Part shown: piece after piece, positions 11,432 to 22,560 of the stretch | Layout: each line of letters starts with the position of its first letter | How positions within the stretch are numbered: position 1 is the stretch's first letter | NCBI GenBank assembly: GCA_002633005.1 | Contig: NMRA01000504.1 | Coordinates: 211,571-275,570 of the forward strand | Length of the DNA stretch: 64,000 nucleotides | Direction of reading: 5' to 3' | From: Phoronis australis | Taxonomy: Eukaryota > Phoronida > Phoronidae | Translations under genes and position numbers: made by a program | The notes under the pieces: generated by a model | Told to the model about the DNA's origin: nothing | The model's input: the letters and a program-made list of their open reading frames with translations, nothing else | The model's database searches: none

Positions 11432-11500
11432 AATTGTTTGGCCATTGGCTAAACCAATCAGCGCCATCTTGAGGCCTGAGAACGAGGCTGCTGCTCGAAT
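11432..11500 (-). promoter_or_regulatory. Possible promoter patch: YY1-like and CCAAT motifs
   Basis: On the - strand the sequence reads CAAGATGGCGCTGATTGG followed by TAGCCAATGG: an AAGATGGCG YY1-type element next to CCAAT-box motifs in opposite orientations. Such clusters mark TATA-less starts. The ATG within the YY1 motif opens a 28-codon frame only. No downstream exon was recognised. Confidence 0.25.
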
Positions 11501-14016
11501 GCGACCTAAGACCGTAGTCGTCATTGATGCAGCACAAGTCTCACCAAATCTCGCCTCGTCTCTCGTTTTAACGTTTTTGGCCAACTTCATGCGTCTTGTG
11601 CATAAGCGTACACGAAAAGTGAGCATAAACGGTGCAGTGGTTTTTAATGTAGTGAAAGATAACTAACACATAAGGGGATTTTGCTTATGAAACCTGCTAA
11701 AATATTGTTTTTCACTTAAAAAAACGAAAATGCAGCTAAAATGAGCTCGCACGCGATCAATGAAAAATGGGCAAAATGAAACGTATTTATCAGCCCTCCT
11801 AACCATCTCAGAGGCGTCAGGTGCTTGAGAGCGTCAGTTGATAACTCGATGTTGTCCTACGACATTCCCGTAGTCTGCCGCTGCTATTGCAATAGGTAGA
11901 TGGAAAATTGTGATTAGAGGGCCATTTGCTTTGCCCCTCCAGCGTCATTGGTAATTTTATTCACGGGTCGTCAGCCGTCCAAGTGTCAGACTGGGGTCTT
12001 TCAAATTCACCTGAACACCTAAAAAGTTGAGGTGTAGGCCTAACTTCAGATTTAGGCCCGAATTTCCAAGTAATTGATCAAATGAACATATACCAATATC
12101 ATGTGTACCATTGTGTTCAGTAGCATATTTTTCTTTTTTGTTCAATAGTTTATTGACACTATTATCACGTACAAAAGAGAGTATGATTATTTGATACATC
12201 CGTTCACACGCATGCACACACGCACATTTCGAGACTAGAGAATAAACATAACAGTAGTTAATAATCAAAGAAACAGAAGAGACAAAGAGAACCATCTTCA
12301 ACTGAATTTTTTTATTCATGGTTACAGACATAAACAGATTTTTCGATTTGAAAGTATTCATTGTAACAATTCCTTCCTGAAAACTCAATTAAAGGAATAG
12401 TATGCCATAGTCCATTCGACTCGAGAAAATCACTTCCGTGGCTACCTTTTTGGGGCAATATAATTTTGGTGTTTTTAAAGTCATTAAGTACTATACATTA
12501 AGAATCTAAAAACTTCCCAAGGTTTGACTAGCACGTTTCCGAGAAATTTGACCTAAAAAATCTGACTTCTTGCAAAATTTGGCACAGAAAGCCAAAAACG
12601 CTAGACCCAAACTGAATGATAATTTGATTGGGCTTAGTTAATTTGAAGTTACTGGACAAGAAAAATGATGATTATTATGACATTAGGTGGAAAATTGCTA
12701 CAAAAAGACAAATAGAAAATTTTAGTAGCGCCCCCTGTTGGCCAGAAAACATACTACTATATTTCGATCTACCAGAAGAACAATACTAGTGTTAACCATC
12801 TGGAACTTGATTTGATATCACAACCTACATATGAACAACATACATTTCCAACGTTTCCGCACAGAATTCACTGCCATCATGTTCATTGTCACAATTAATT
12901 ATCTTTTTCCACATTGCGGTTCATAGTCAACTGTCACAGCTAGGGAACGAAACACCATTTAGTCTTGACATCCACGAACGCGATAAATATTTTCCATTAG
13001 GCTACAAATTTAAAGTTTTTTAACTACATAGCACACACTTTATATGTTTGTTCATCCACTCCATTGTTTATATTCATCATCATTGTCATCAAACGTTGTT
13101 TCTTGAGACATCATGTTCACAATCTCGACAGTCACACAACTTTGAACATGGCATGCCCGATTTCAAACAAGATCACACTTTTTTACTGCAACCACTCTTT
13201 TTATATTTGCAATTTATATTTTTCATGACATTTTCTGGGGCTAAAGGCAGAGTCATCCAATGGAAATTGAAACTTCCCTAATCCAAAAGTCACCCGTTAC
13301 CAACTGGAGATGGAGCATTGACATGCTGTTGCAAGGCTCGTTTGTGAATGGCACACTGGTAGTTTGCTCTTTCAGCATGTAACAGCAAACAACCATGATT
13401 AGGAGGCAGACATGATTCCATTACAGATTTCAACTTAAATATGTAGTAGCGTGTTTTGTTATTTGTTAATGATGAGTCGCCGTACAGGTTGCATACAAAC
13501 TGTTTAATGTCTTCTATGAGTTGACCAGGAAACGCAAAATAATGTTGAGCCCAAATTTAATGACAAAGTTTGAAAAATATCTCTGCAAGCGTGCACCCTA
13601 CCCGGAATAAAATTTTTTGTCAACCTGAATAGCGTTTCATCTAAACTCTTCAACCTTGTTACAGTAACCCTTTTTACTGAAACAGATAACCAAATGCTCT
13701 TCACTTTAGCACAGTACGGCCAACAAGTGAAATTTTATTTTGTCAAATGCTCAGCAAAAGTAAGCATTAAGAGAAATGAGCAGCATTACTAGCATTGATT
13801 GCACCGCACAGTTTCCAATTTAAGACATAGAAACATTTTTATCATCCTTAATACCGTAGTTCAGCCTTTGAAAATAGAGGAATGGTCATTTTGGCAATAG
13901 TTTTTCTGCGAAATTGAAAAGCGTCTTATTTACCGTATAACTAAAATTTCTTTTGACGCTTTCTGTTAGCGGATTTGCAGCGACGCCATATTGAAATTAG
14001 GTTAAAATGGTGCATT

Positions 14017-14086
14017 GTGGGTGTTGTGGTCAGGATTTCGAAAGTGGCCGTAGTAACAAGCATAATACACGGTATGAGCGCGAATA
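14017..14086. other. Small Cys-rich frame next to the THAP relic
   Basis: A short + strand frame starting at an ATG near 14007 reads MVHCGCCGQDFESGRSNKH and stops at a TAA about 25 codons later. It has CxC and CxxC-like spacing but matches no domain I know. It may be part of the same decayed zinc-finger gene. Confidence 0.2.
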
Positions 14087-14105
14087 AAACTTACGCGGAT
14101 ACACT

Positions 14106-14216
14106 TGTTGTGTTCCTGGCTGCTTCAAAAACAACAAGAGAGATAAAAATCTAAGTTTTTATGTGTTCCCTGCAAACCAAGAACTTCGTGAAAAATAGAT
14201 AAACAACATTAAGAGA
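14106..14216 (+). pseudogene. THAP-type zinc-finger fragment with premature stop
   Basis: The frame reads CCVPGC, then K/R-rich residues, then [15 protein letters not shown], a TAG stop, and INNIKRAG. This matches the start of a C2CH THAP DNA-binding domain: Cys pair, 'SFxxFP', 'ELRxKW', then 'xxIKR'. The TAG falls where the near-invariant Trp belongs (TGG to TAG). The second half (the C-x2-H pair and the AVPTIF box) was not found. It could be a decayed THAP gene exon, or part of a THAP-bearing transposase of the P-element or Kolobok type. A possible donor (GGGA|GTAGGC) follows. Confidence 0.65.
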
Positions 14217-14570
14217 GCTGGGAGTAGGCCTAAGGGGAGATTTAGCGCATTCAAACCAACGCGGGGCCATCTAGTAGGCAACACGTAGCCCCTCGGTTGG
14301 CCATATAGGGGCTACAATATTTCCATTCGCTTTCTGTACTCATTTCGTTACTTCAGTGTATTTTAAACGGGCCGTGACCGGATTTGGGTTACCGATTTCG
14401 AGTTTTCACCTCGTCAAAATACATTCTACACTTAAAACTATCATTTAAAAAACGCTTACTTTCATCATTGGTCCTTTCTACTTCTATACATATCTTTGAT
14501 GAAGCTTATTTGTGAGAATTATGTTGACTTTGGCGAAGAATTACAACTCCACTTTTTTGGTTGCCGTTAA

Positions 14571-16178
14571 AGGAGCATGCCACCCCAAAAAACAACCTAA
14601 TTTGTATCAATTTAGATCGAGTAGTTCTACTCCATAACGACACGTACGGTTGCGTTACCTGACACCTGACGGCAGACGGAGGTGTTGAAATTGTCCAATG
14701 ACGTCATCGGTTTCACATGCAGTCTGTTCAGCAGTTCACAACACGGGTTACTGGTGTCAGCTTATCGCTTGAAGTCATCGTTTAACACCAATAAATCATA
14801 AAACTTCGATGTAAAACCCTTGAAAATGCACCGAGTTCTTATAAAAACGTGTTGTTTTATTTCGCTCTTACGGATTTATTGGTATTTGGACACACCGTAG
14901 CCTAGAAAGTTCGGCAGGCCAATAAGGTCCGTGGCAGGAGTTTGGGGTCTGTTCGGAGATAATTTCGAAGTATTTTCCGTGAGATACAGACAGTAGAACC
15001 TAGATATGTGTTGTTTAGACTTGTGATTTTTTGAGTTCTAAACACAAAACGCTTGTTATCCTGGCCAGTTGGTCGGAGCCCGATCAGGCCCGTCGCCGGA
15101 GTTGACTCCGCCGTTATCCCGGCCAGTGGCTCGGAAACTGATCAGACATCACGAACATGAACCAGCCAAAGTTCAGTGGAAACTAAACTTCCAGTCAAGA
15201 AAATATTATACTAGTGAGCCAAAGTAATGTGCACGTGATTATGTTGGTGAATTAGCCACGAAACTGCAGATGTTGTACATAGACAATTATTATTTTAGTA
15301 ATGTAAATGTAAACAAAGATTCCCCTAACACCTGGCCGTGGGATAGAAATCGAGTTGTTTCACAACAGTTTCTGCCAGCAAACACTAAATTAGCATGAGC
15401 TCATACGACCTCAGTGTCCCGTCAATTAGTTTTGTTGCACCTAAAGCCGGTAACGCGGTGATTTATTCATTGCTGGCTTCTCAAATCATTTGCACTCAAG
15501 AACACTCCAAAGGCATTACAAATTGCATCTAATGAGACAGACTTTGTTCCAGTTTTATATTAGTTAGGGTGAAAATAATTCATTTTGAAGCAAAACGCTC
15601 AGTAATAAACGTCAACACGGCAACTCCCAATCCCGACTTAGGACGAGCTAGAGCTCATCAGTCCCGACTTCGCAGGTGGATCGTTAAGTTTTACAGGCAA
15701 TCAATTCGAACACGAATACAGTGATGAAGAAATACTAGAGAGGCACCGTGAAAAAGCTCAGGCAACGGAACGTATGGAGTTATTTGGTAAGCCAGCATTC
15801 GTCAGGCACAGTCGACGTCTGCAGGCCACAGACACGGAGATGTTTCACGGCCTCATACTTGCTATTTACAGCGTGCATTCAATTCTTTGCTACCATGAAC
15901 CACTTCCTAAGCATTTGGACTTTCAAGATAGTAAAAAAAAAACGATACACCCGCTTTCCTCGCAGCTGTTTAGTTCGGACAAGCGGGAACGATGCACCGC
16001 AACATAGCGGCATTCACTCTGCATATGAACCACTGACGTCGCTAGCGTCGTTTCTCACCTTCTTCACAGGCTAATGCGACACCTCTTGGCAAGGTAAGGT
16101 CGACCGTATGCGAGGCGATGTGGATATAGACCGATTTAAACGGCAAAAAAGACTAATTAAATCGGGTGGCATTCTCCT
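14571..16178. mobile_element. 1.6-kb DNA transposon with TTAA target duplications
   Basis: The left terminus AGGAGCATGCCACCCC (14571-14586) and the right terminus (16163-16178, reverse complement AGGAGAATGCCACCCG) are inverted repeats with one internal mismatch. Both are flanked by TTAA (14567-14570 and 16179-16182). A TTAA duplication is the mark of piggyBac and Kolobok superfamilies; the AGG-start end is unlike the usual CCC piggyBac end, so Kolobok-type is more likely. No intact transposase is visible, so it is probably non-autonomous or decayed. Internal frames at 15680-16074 have no recognised domain. Related near-repeats at about 15050 and 15110 share TTATCCxGGCCAGT. Confidence 0.75.
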
Positions 16179-16182
16179 TTAA

Positions 16183-19100
16183 TTTTATCACCGCGTTCGC
16201 GATAACCACAAAGCATGTCAACTGAATCACGTGAGTTAGGCAAAGGTTAGCGCGAGACTGAGCGAAGCGCGTGACGATAGCGCGCGACACTTGTCAAATA
16301 GCATGAGAAGGTATCGGGTGAAACTTGTAAGATGTATGTCCCTTGGACTTTTTATTCGTCAACATGCGTAATTTCACGTAAGTTCCTCAAAATGGCACTC
16401 GGTAACTGAGAGAAACTCGAGCAAACCGCGACAGATTTTCTTCGATTTGTTTGACTAAATTGTACCCAGAGTCGTGGTATGTGTTAATTATAACTCCGTG
16501 TTCCTATTTGCATGGTTCATTTGATTTTATTTGTTTTATTTTGAAATGAGTAACTTTTTGTGAGGATGTACTATCACCCCTGAAAGCCTGCGGCATCCAG
16601 TGCGATGTAATTGCCTAGGGGCCATCGTGTGTGCAGCCAACATTTTCCTGGTGGAAAAAAAGACGTATGAGAACAATATTCCGACGGAGTTTCCTCTTAA
16701 AATTAACGTCTCTAGCATATCCACGGTGAAAGCTAAAAAGTTAAGCAACCCAAGAACTCTCAACTTCTCTGAAACCGGAGGAGATTTCGAAATCAACGCT
16801 GATAGCCCCAATACTGAACATGACGACAGTCGTGCCCTCGGTCACACGGTCACTGATCATAGCTACGCTGTGTTTACAAACGAGAGAGAGGACATGCTTG
16901 GTATTATAAAGCAAAAAAATGAAACATAGTTTTTAGTTTGCAAATCACTCCAAGTGCACACACTATCCAGCCTGCTCAAGACATTCCTGACAACAAGCTA
17001 TCCCATGAGCCTTCGCGCAGGAAGTAACTCGCACATGCGCAATGCGCAGTTCGTTTGCTCTGTAAATCCGCAGAGTAAAAATTTTCCTACACTAAAAATT
17101 CTCAATTCAAGAATCTCCAAAATGTGAGACACTGAAATCTGAGCACATTTTTTTTTAAAAATAATGAATTACAGAACACGGGCAATATTTGTATTTTTAT
17201 ATTTCTCAAATTCCAAACACAGCTCAAGGTTTTACATAAAAGGGTCAGAAAATAGGCTTGGAAGTTCATAAAGAGCAGAGCTGATCACTCACATGTAGGT
17301 AAAAACTAGAGCCAGTATCTTTGAGATTGGGGCGGTTAATATTGTAAATTTATCAAGCAAACTAATTATTTTTTCTCTGTCCTAAACTAAAGATTTTTTA
17401 CCATAAATGATGGTTTTTCGAATTAAAAATAGGAAGGCCTATTTACAAGTAAATGTTTGGAAATGGATAGCTTTTCAAGTTTTCTTTTGTTTGTGAAGTT
17501 CTCTGTTATGGACTTTGATTTGTGGTGAATGATACATTGTGGTGGCAACACAGATACATTTCTTAGAGCACTGTTAAATGGAACTGACAGTGACAATCTC
17601 CTTCATTTTGTAGTAGTTTTAATATCGTTTCCTTCCTTGGTCTTTTTTTAAGAACTGTTTCAATTTTTGATACACCCATTAAGTGTCTGTAATACTGATT
17701 GTGATAGAATAACTTAGAAACTTCTCAGAAAGCCAATAACAAACGTAATATCTGAAAATTCCAGGAGCTCAGAATTTTGAGCAGAATCCGAGACATGAAT
17801 GCAACAAGGAGCAGACATCTTGCCAGTCTCATGTGAAGTCGCACACTCATTCAATAATTCATGGTTTCAGCATTGTCCTAGCTGGCCCAAAACTGCTGTT
17901 TGAGGAAGCACAAAATGATTCAGGAACATGCCAAGAATTGTATGTACGTCAGTATGATGACACTTGCCACTTGACTTGGCTTTCCTCAATTCCAATCTAC
18001 TGCCTGCTGGTTTATGAGCCTTGACTCTTGGTAATTGCCAATTACTTGCACACCCATCCAAGAATTAACACTTTTCAATGTAGACAGTAGCTGTAAACAA
18101 GTTAGCCAAGCCAACAGGACAACATCAGTTGGCTGTCCTCTGATGAATGCTTTGATGAAGCAGACAACTAGCGAATGGGAAAGATACGGACACAATATTT
18201 TCCTGGCATTTTTGATTGGCTGTTCAGATCATTTTGCACTGACACCTGGTGGCTAACATATTAGTATAGGCTAAATTTTTTCCAACTTTTAAATTAAAAT
18301 TATTACTAAACGTGCAAGTGTACCCTTGAGAACTTTTTTGAAATTGACTTTTGAACATCTGTAGATGGGTTTAATGCCCCCCAAAAGTATCCACGGAGAT
18401 AGGAGAGCTGGGATTACTGCTTATAGTATTCCTGAAACTTTGGCGATAAATGTGACGTTTTCCCAAACAAATGAGTAAATTAATTATATCTCTTTCACGT
18501 GGTATACCCACGAAACATCCTTCAACGAGAGAATAAGTACAGTCTGGGTTTTTGAAAATAAGCATTGAATTATAGCAGACCAGAAAGATTTCGTCAGGTT
18601 ACAATCCCGGTAAACGTGCAAAGATCCGACTCTTAGACACAAATTTTGACCAGAGCCTCGTTTGTGACGCCGATTCGATGAAGAAAACTTATCTGAAACC
18701 ACTTTAATCGCGAATCATCAGTAAATTTAAGGAAACAATCATAAATTTCCCAAAACGTACCATTCAGATGAATCACGAAGGTTTATTTGTGATTCCCACT
18801 TCAGCTCATGGAAATGCCTTCAATTTATTGGGAAATGCGTTTATTCGCAATATATGCTAACGTTTTTGTGAAATTTGGCAGGCTTATAGAAGATTATATA
18901 TTTCTGAAATCTTTGTTAAAATGAACAAATGCGCGCACAAGCCCATAAAAACCCTAAATGGTTGTGAGACACCATACCTGTTACAAAATGAAGTGAAAGA
19001 AATAAAGTCCATCCGAGACAACCAAATCCTTCATATAAGTACTTATGCAAAACATTGTTGCCTCATTAACGGTTATGATTCCTTGTCGGTGTCCCCAATT

Positions 19101-20180
19101 TGGGCGAAGTAAGCAAACACCTCTGATCAAAACAAGTTTGTCATTTTATGTGAACATATATCGTAAAAAGCACCTCCAAAATGTAAAAGTTTTGATCACA
19201 CAATAAATGATATTGCAAAAGTAATCTTTTCAAAAACATCATTTGTTGAAATAAGAGTGTAGAACCAATATAGCTTAAGAGATGTGATAAAATATTCAAT
19301 GTCAGTCATTTTACATCCTCCTTGTGGAAAAAAAATTGTGTTGTTCCATTTCAGTTCTTTTTATTCTATAATTATTTTCATCCCAAACAAACCTGACAAA
19401 CATTAGTTCAAGTCGTTCAATCAATTGTCTGGATGGCGATGGCAAAACAAGGAGCAAGAAGGGTGTTAAGAACAGCCCCATCCAAAGACTTGTCTGCGGA
19501 TTTATACAGAGAGAGATAGAAAGACAATACGTTTATTAATTTATACAACAGATTAGTGAAATACAATAAAGGAAAAAACACATTTGAATAAATATTTTTA
19601 TGTAAGCCGGAGATCCTCGACTGCAAAACCGGCTTCAATGAGGACCACCGTACAACACAGTAGAATATAGCATAAAACATGCAAGGAATAGAAGAAATGG
19701 GACAATAATTATTCATTATTCATACATTTGACATTCGATTAGAAAGCTGGCATAAGAAATCAATGGTATAAGCATTTCAATAAATAATCAAATTAATAAA
19801 TAGATTTTTCTACTTCCGTTAAATGCTTAGATTTGTCAGTTACTATTCGATTACTCGAAGTGACTATTTTTGTTACATTTTGATGATGTAATTTCTTTTT
19901 TCCAAGCTGAAAAAGTATTCGGTAGGCTATTTTTAAATACCCACAATGTCGCCAGTATTCTTTTGATTAGAGTCACTCATCCCAGTAATAACGAGATAAA
20001 TTCTGCGGCAATATTACTGAAGGTCACCAAGTAAATCACTTTCCATTTCTCGTGCCTGCAACTAACAATCCTCCCGGAGTTTTGATATCTGGCCTTCAAG
20101 AGATTGTTGTTTTGTCGTTTTCTCCAAGTTCCTGGTCGTACTGCATGTCCAGAACTTTGGCATATCAGCAGTTAATTTAT
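16183..20180. other. Gene-poor stretch
   Basis: The best open frame is 16600-16929 on the + strand (109 codons, ending KQKNET). It lacks a recognised domain and may be a chance frame or a spacer exon of a decayed gene. Nothing else is supported. Confidence 0.35.
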
Positions 20181-20183
20181 TAA

Positions 20184-20520
20184 TCATAGGTTCCAGCCTG
20201 ACTTTCTAAAACCTCTCTGAGGTGGTGGAGTGTTACAACTATTATTAAAATCTCTTGGTCTATTTACACCGACCTCTTGTCTATTTACACTGTCACGACG
20301 TTTCGGTCGGTCTATTCTCCAGCCATCGTCAGGTGTTCCCGCGTTCTTAGAAGAACGAGCACGGATATGTGGTACACTCAGCATGTTCTTAAACATTCCC
20401 AGTACCTCAGTATCCATCAGTAGCCTAGTTCTTTCAAAACCTACTTCAAGCCTTGAATGTGTTCAGGTTTCATACCCGAGGGCGTTTTCTTTAGACTAAA
20501 TGATTCCATTATCGGTTACT
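20184..20520 (-). mobile_element. Penelope-like retroelement 3' remnant
   Basis: On the - strand the sequence runs through a broken coding tail (SFSLKKTPSG at about 20470-20505) into GTGTACCACATATCCGTGCT, then ACCTGACGATGGCTGG and GACCGAAACGTC, then a stretch with two CGGTC/TGTAAATAGAC-like repeats. The CTGANGA...GAAAC arrangement is the hammerhead-like signature of Penelope-like element terminal repeats. The same linked words recur at 45.5-46.1 kb beside a GIY-YIG endonuclease motif, which supports the family call. Frame breaks show it is dead. Confidence 0.55.
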
Positions 20521-21444
20521 TCATGAGGCAGATATTCTAAGTTCACACGAATCTTTAGGTGGCATTCCTTTTTCTGCTGGTAGTTGGAGTCAGTTGGATT
20601 TGGTTATTCATGCGGATACAGTTTTCACACAAAAGTCCAGTCCGATAAAAATTGCAACGAATACACGCCGGGGACAGCAATGCAGAGCTTAGAAATCCGG
20701 TCTTCCCGCCATGAGAGTCATTTGAACAGTCCCAGTAGTATATTCTTTACAATGTGGTAAATGCTTCAGGAATTCTTACCCTAGATGAAAGAACATGACT
20801 TTTGGAAAGGGTAAAAATGTAGTCGAAATACGAGAGTCACAAAATAATGTTAAAGTAGTGGTTCATGGTTTCAGAAAGATGGCTTTAATTTGAAATATTG
20901 AAGGAGGACTTCATTCCTTTTACGGTCTAAGTAATGTAATCACCGTCGAAATTAATGATCACAAATTTGTTTCAGAGTTTCCCTTGCCATGGAAGTAGTT
21001 GGACGCTATCAACAAAAGGAACTGAAGGGTCATCAGTCATTGACTTAAAACTACATGTCCAAGTTTGTACAGGCTGGGCAACAGTCGTGAAAAGTAAAAT
21101 GGCTTCTTTACACTTCTTTTACTTTCCGACTACACATTGTTTTTATCATGATGTACTGAAATGTGACCGACATCGTATTTTGTGTCCTTGAGTAACTTAC
21201 GTCATAACTACCAATTCAGACAGTGCATGGGTAGAAAGAAATGGTCCTTTAATAGGTCCTATATGAAAACATGCACTTTGAGTACATCAGACTGGTATAA
21301 TAATTTGCCAAACATTCAGACTTATGTCCCCTAATCGTCATATCAATTTGGGGGCACATGTACGTGTACATCATTGTAGGGAATTTCTCACTGACAACAG
21401 TACGCGAACTTGAATTTTGCTCTTTTCCCCAATTTCTTGGAAAA
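20521..21444. other. Intergenic / possible GPCR downstream region
   Basis: No gene was recognised. If the GPCR is spliced at 21474, its next exon would lie here; I could not pick it out. Confidence 0.35.
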
Positions 21445-22560
21445 TTAGTAGTAAAAATTAAAGATATACTTACCTTTGGATGGTTCTGAAGCAGAATTGC
21501 ATTGCCCCGGTTCATGCTGAAGCAATCCTAAAGTACCCATGGAGAGGTTCCTTGAACGGACCTCAACGACGGATGCGTTCGAATTCGTCCCACTCTTGGC
21601 TGCTGGCATGCTAAACGAGCCCGTTTCATTATAGACGCTTCCAGAAAAAATGACGCTACGACTTCTGAAGACTTGAACGATTGCCCTGAACAATCCTTTA
21701 AGATCTTTTCTGAACTTCTTTCCGCTTAAGCAGTAAACATAGAAGTTTCCTGCGTGGTTCAAAGGCGCAAGTATAACCACATATCTGTGAAGAATGAAGA
21801 TAGAGGGATCGGTGGTAAGACGAAGCACGAATTGAACGGACACGTATGGAAGTGACATCATAAGAAAAAAGGCAGACGATCCGAGAAGTATGTGGATAGC
21901 CTTTGTGGAAGGGTTGTTACGCGGATATTTTCCGCTCATCGCTGGCCAGTTCACTTTCAAGCGATATATAACGATCGAATTGAAAATTATGAGAATAATA
22001 CTCGGACCGAGAGAATAAGACAGTAGTCGAACCCATTCCATCACAGCGAATATTTCCGAATACGTCTGCGGAACGATGCAACGAGAACTCGATGACGTTT
22101 GTGTCCAGAAGAGGTGCGCATTGACAGCAAGCGAGTAGACGCATATTGTCAAAACAAAACAAACGGCAATCTTTTTACGGCAATATAGCACGGCGAGTAG
22201 AGGGAATCTCAGGGCGACTAATCGATCTAGCGAAAAGCCAACTAATATCCAGGATGATGCCAACGAACTGGCTTTAGTCAGCCAAAGAGAAAATGAACAG
22301 AAAAAAGCGTTCTTCAGCAAAAAAGCTGGAACTAATACACTCTGTTCTGAGAAACGCAAAAGAAAACATGTCTCAGTCAATATGTCGGTTGTTGTTAAAC
22401 TAATCAAAAATACATCAACAGACTTGTTGCGTTTTCGGCGTAGAAACACTGCCAAGGCGATTAAATTTCCAGCAAGTCCGAGAGACGGAACAATAAACGT
22501 GCTAAGAATACTGAAGTAGCGTGATGCATGTATATACTGAATGGAACTCGAGTTATTCAT
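21445..22560 (-). CDS. Rhodopsin-family peptide-type GPCR (FMRFamide-receptor/GPR139-142-like)
   Basis: A single-exon frame of 371 codons with seven hydrophobic segments; a plasma-membrane receptor expected to signal through G proteins. Visible class A marks: Asn-rich N-terminus (NNSS, glycosylation site), GNLIAL in helix 1, LTTTD in helix 2, a Cys before helix 3 (FFCSF) pairing with RCIVP in loop 2, DRL in place of DRY at the end of helix 3, Pro in helices 5 and 6, and NFYVY in place of NPxxY in helix 7, followed by CLSGKKFRKDL (helix 8 with possible palmitoylation Cys). The 'LNHAGNFYVYCLSG' end resembles invertebrate FMRFamide-type and GPR139/142-like receptors. The tail is Ser-rich. A strong donor (CCAAAG|GTAAGTATA, exon end 21474) lies 10 codons before the stop, so the last residues may come from another exon. 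The ligand is unknown. Confidence 0.92.
   Translation of the reverse strand: MNNSSSIQYIHASRYFSILSTFIVPSLGLAGNLIALAVFLRRKRNKSVDVFLISLTTTDILTETCFLLRFSEQSVLVPAFLLKNAFFCSFSLWLTKASSLASSWILVGFSLDRLVALRFPLLAVLYCRKKIAVCFVLTICVYSLAVNAHLFWTQTSSSSRCIVPQTYSEIFAVMEWVRLLSYSLGPSIILIIFNSIVIYRLKVNWPAMSGKYPRNNPSTKAIHILLGSSAFFLMMSLPYVSVQFVLRLTTDPSIFILHRYVVILAPLNHAGNFYVYCLSGKKFRKDLKGLFRAIVQVFRSRSVIFSGSVYNETGSFSMPAAKSGTNSNASVVEVRSRNLSMGTLGLLQHEPGQCNSASEPSKGKYIFNFYY

Larger units (their letters stand above)
9483..14105. other. Gene-poor stretch
   Basis: No exon with recognisable domain was found. Minor items: a back-to-back duplication of CCATGGAAAACTCGTTTTCGAGA at about 9860-9905, and a GC-richer, possibly promoter-like patch near 11420-11620 (listed separately). 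Confidence 0.4.

Noticed and set aside
14106-16178. THAP relic as the transposase of the TTAA element
   Set aside because: It lies outside the left terminus by about 350 bases, so it is not within the defined element; the association is only suggestive.
16600-16929. 109-codon + strand frame after the TTAA element
   Set aside because: Unrecognised and without splice or domain support; left as a note.
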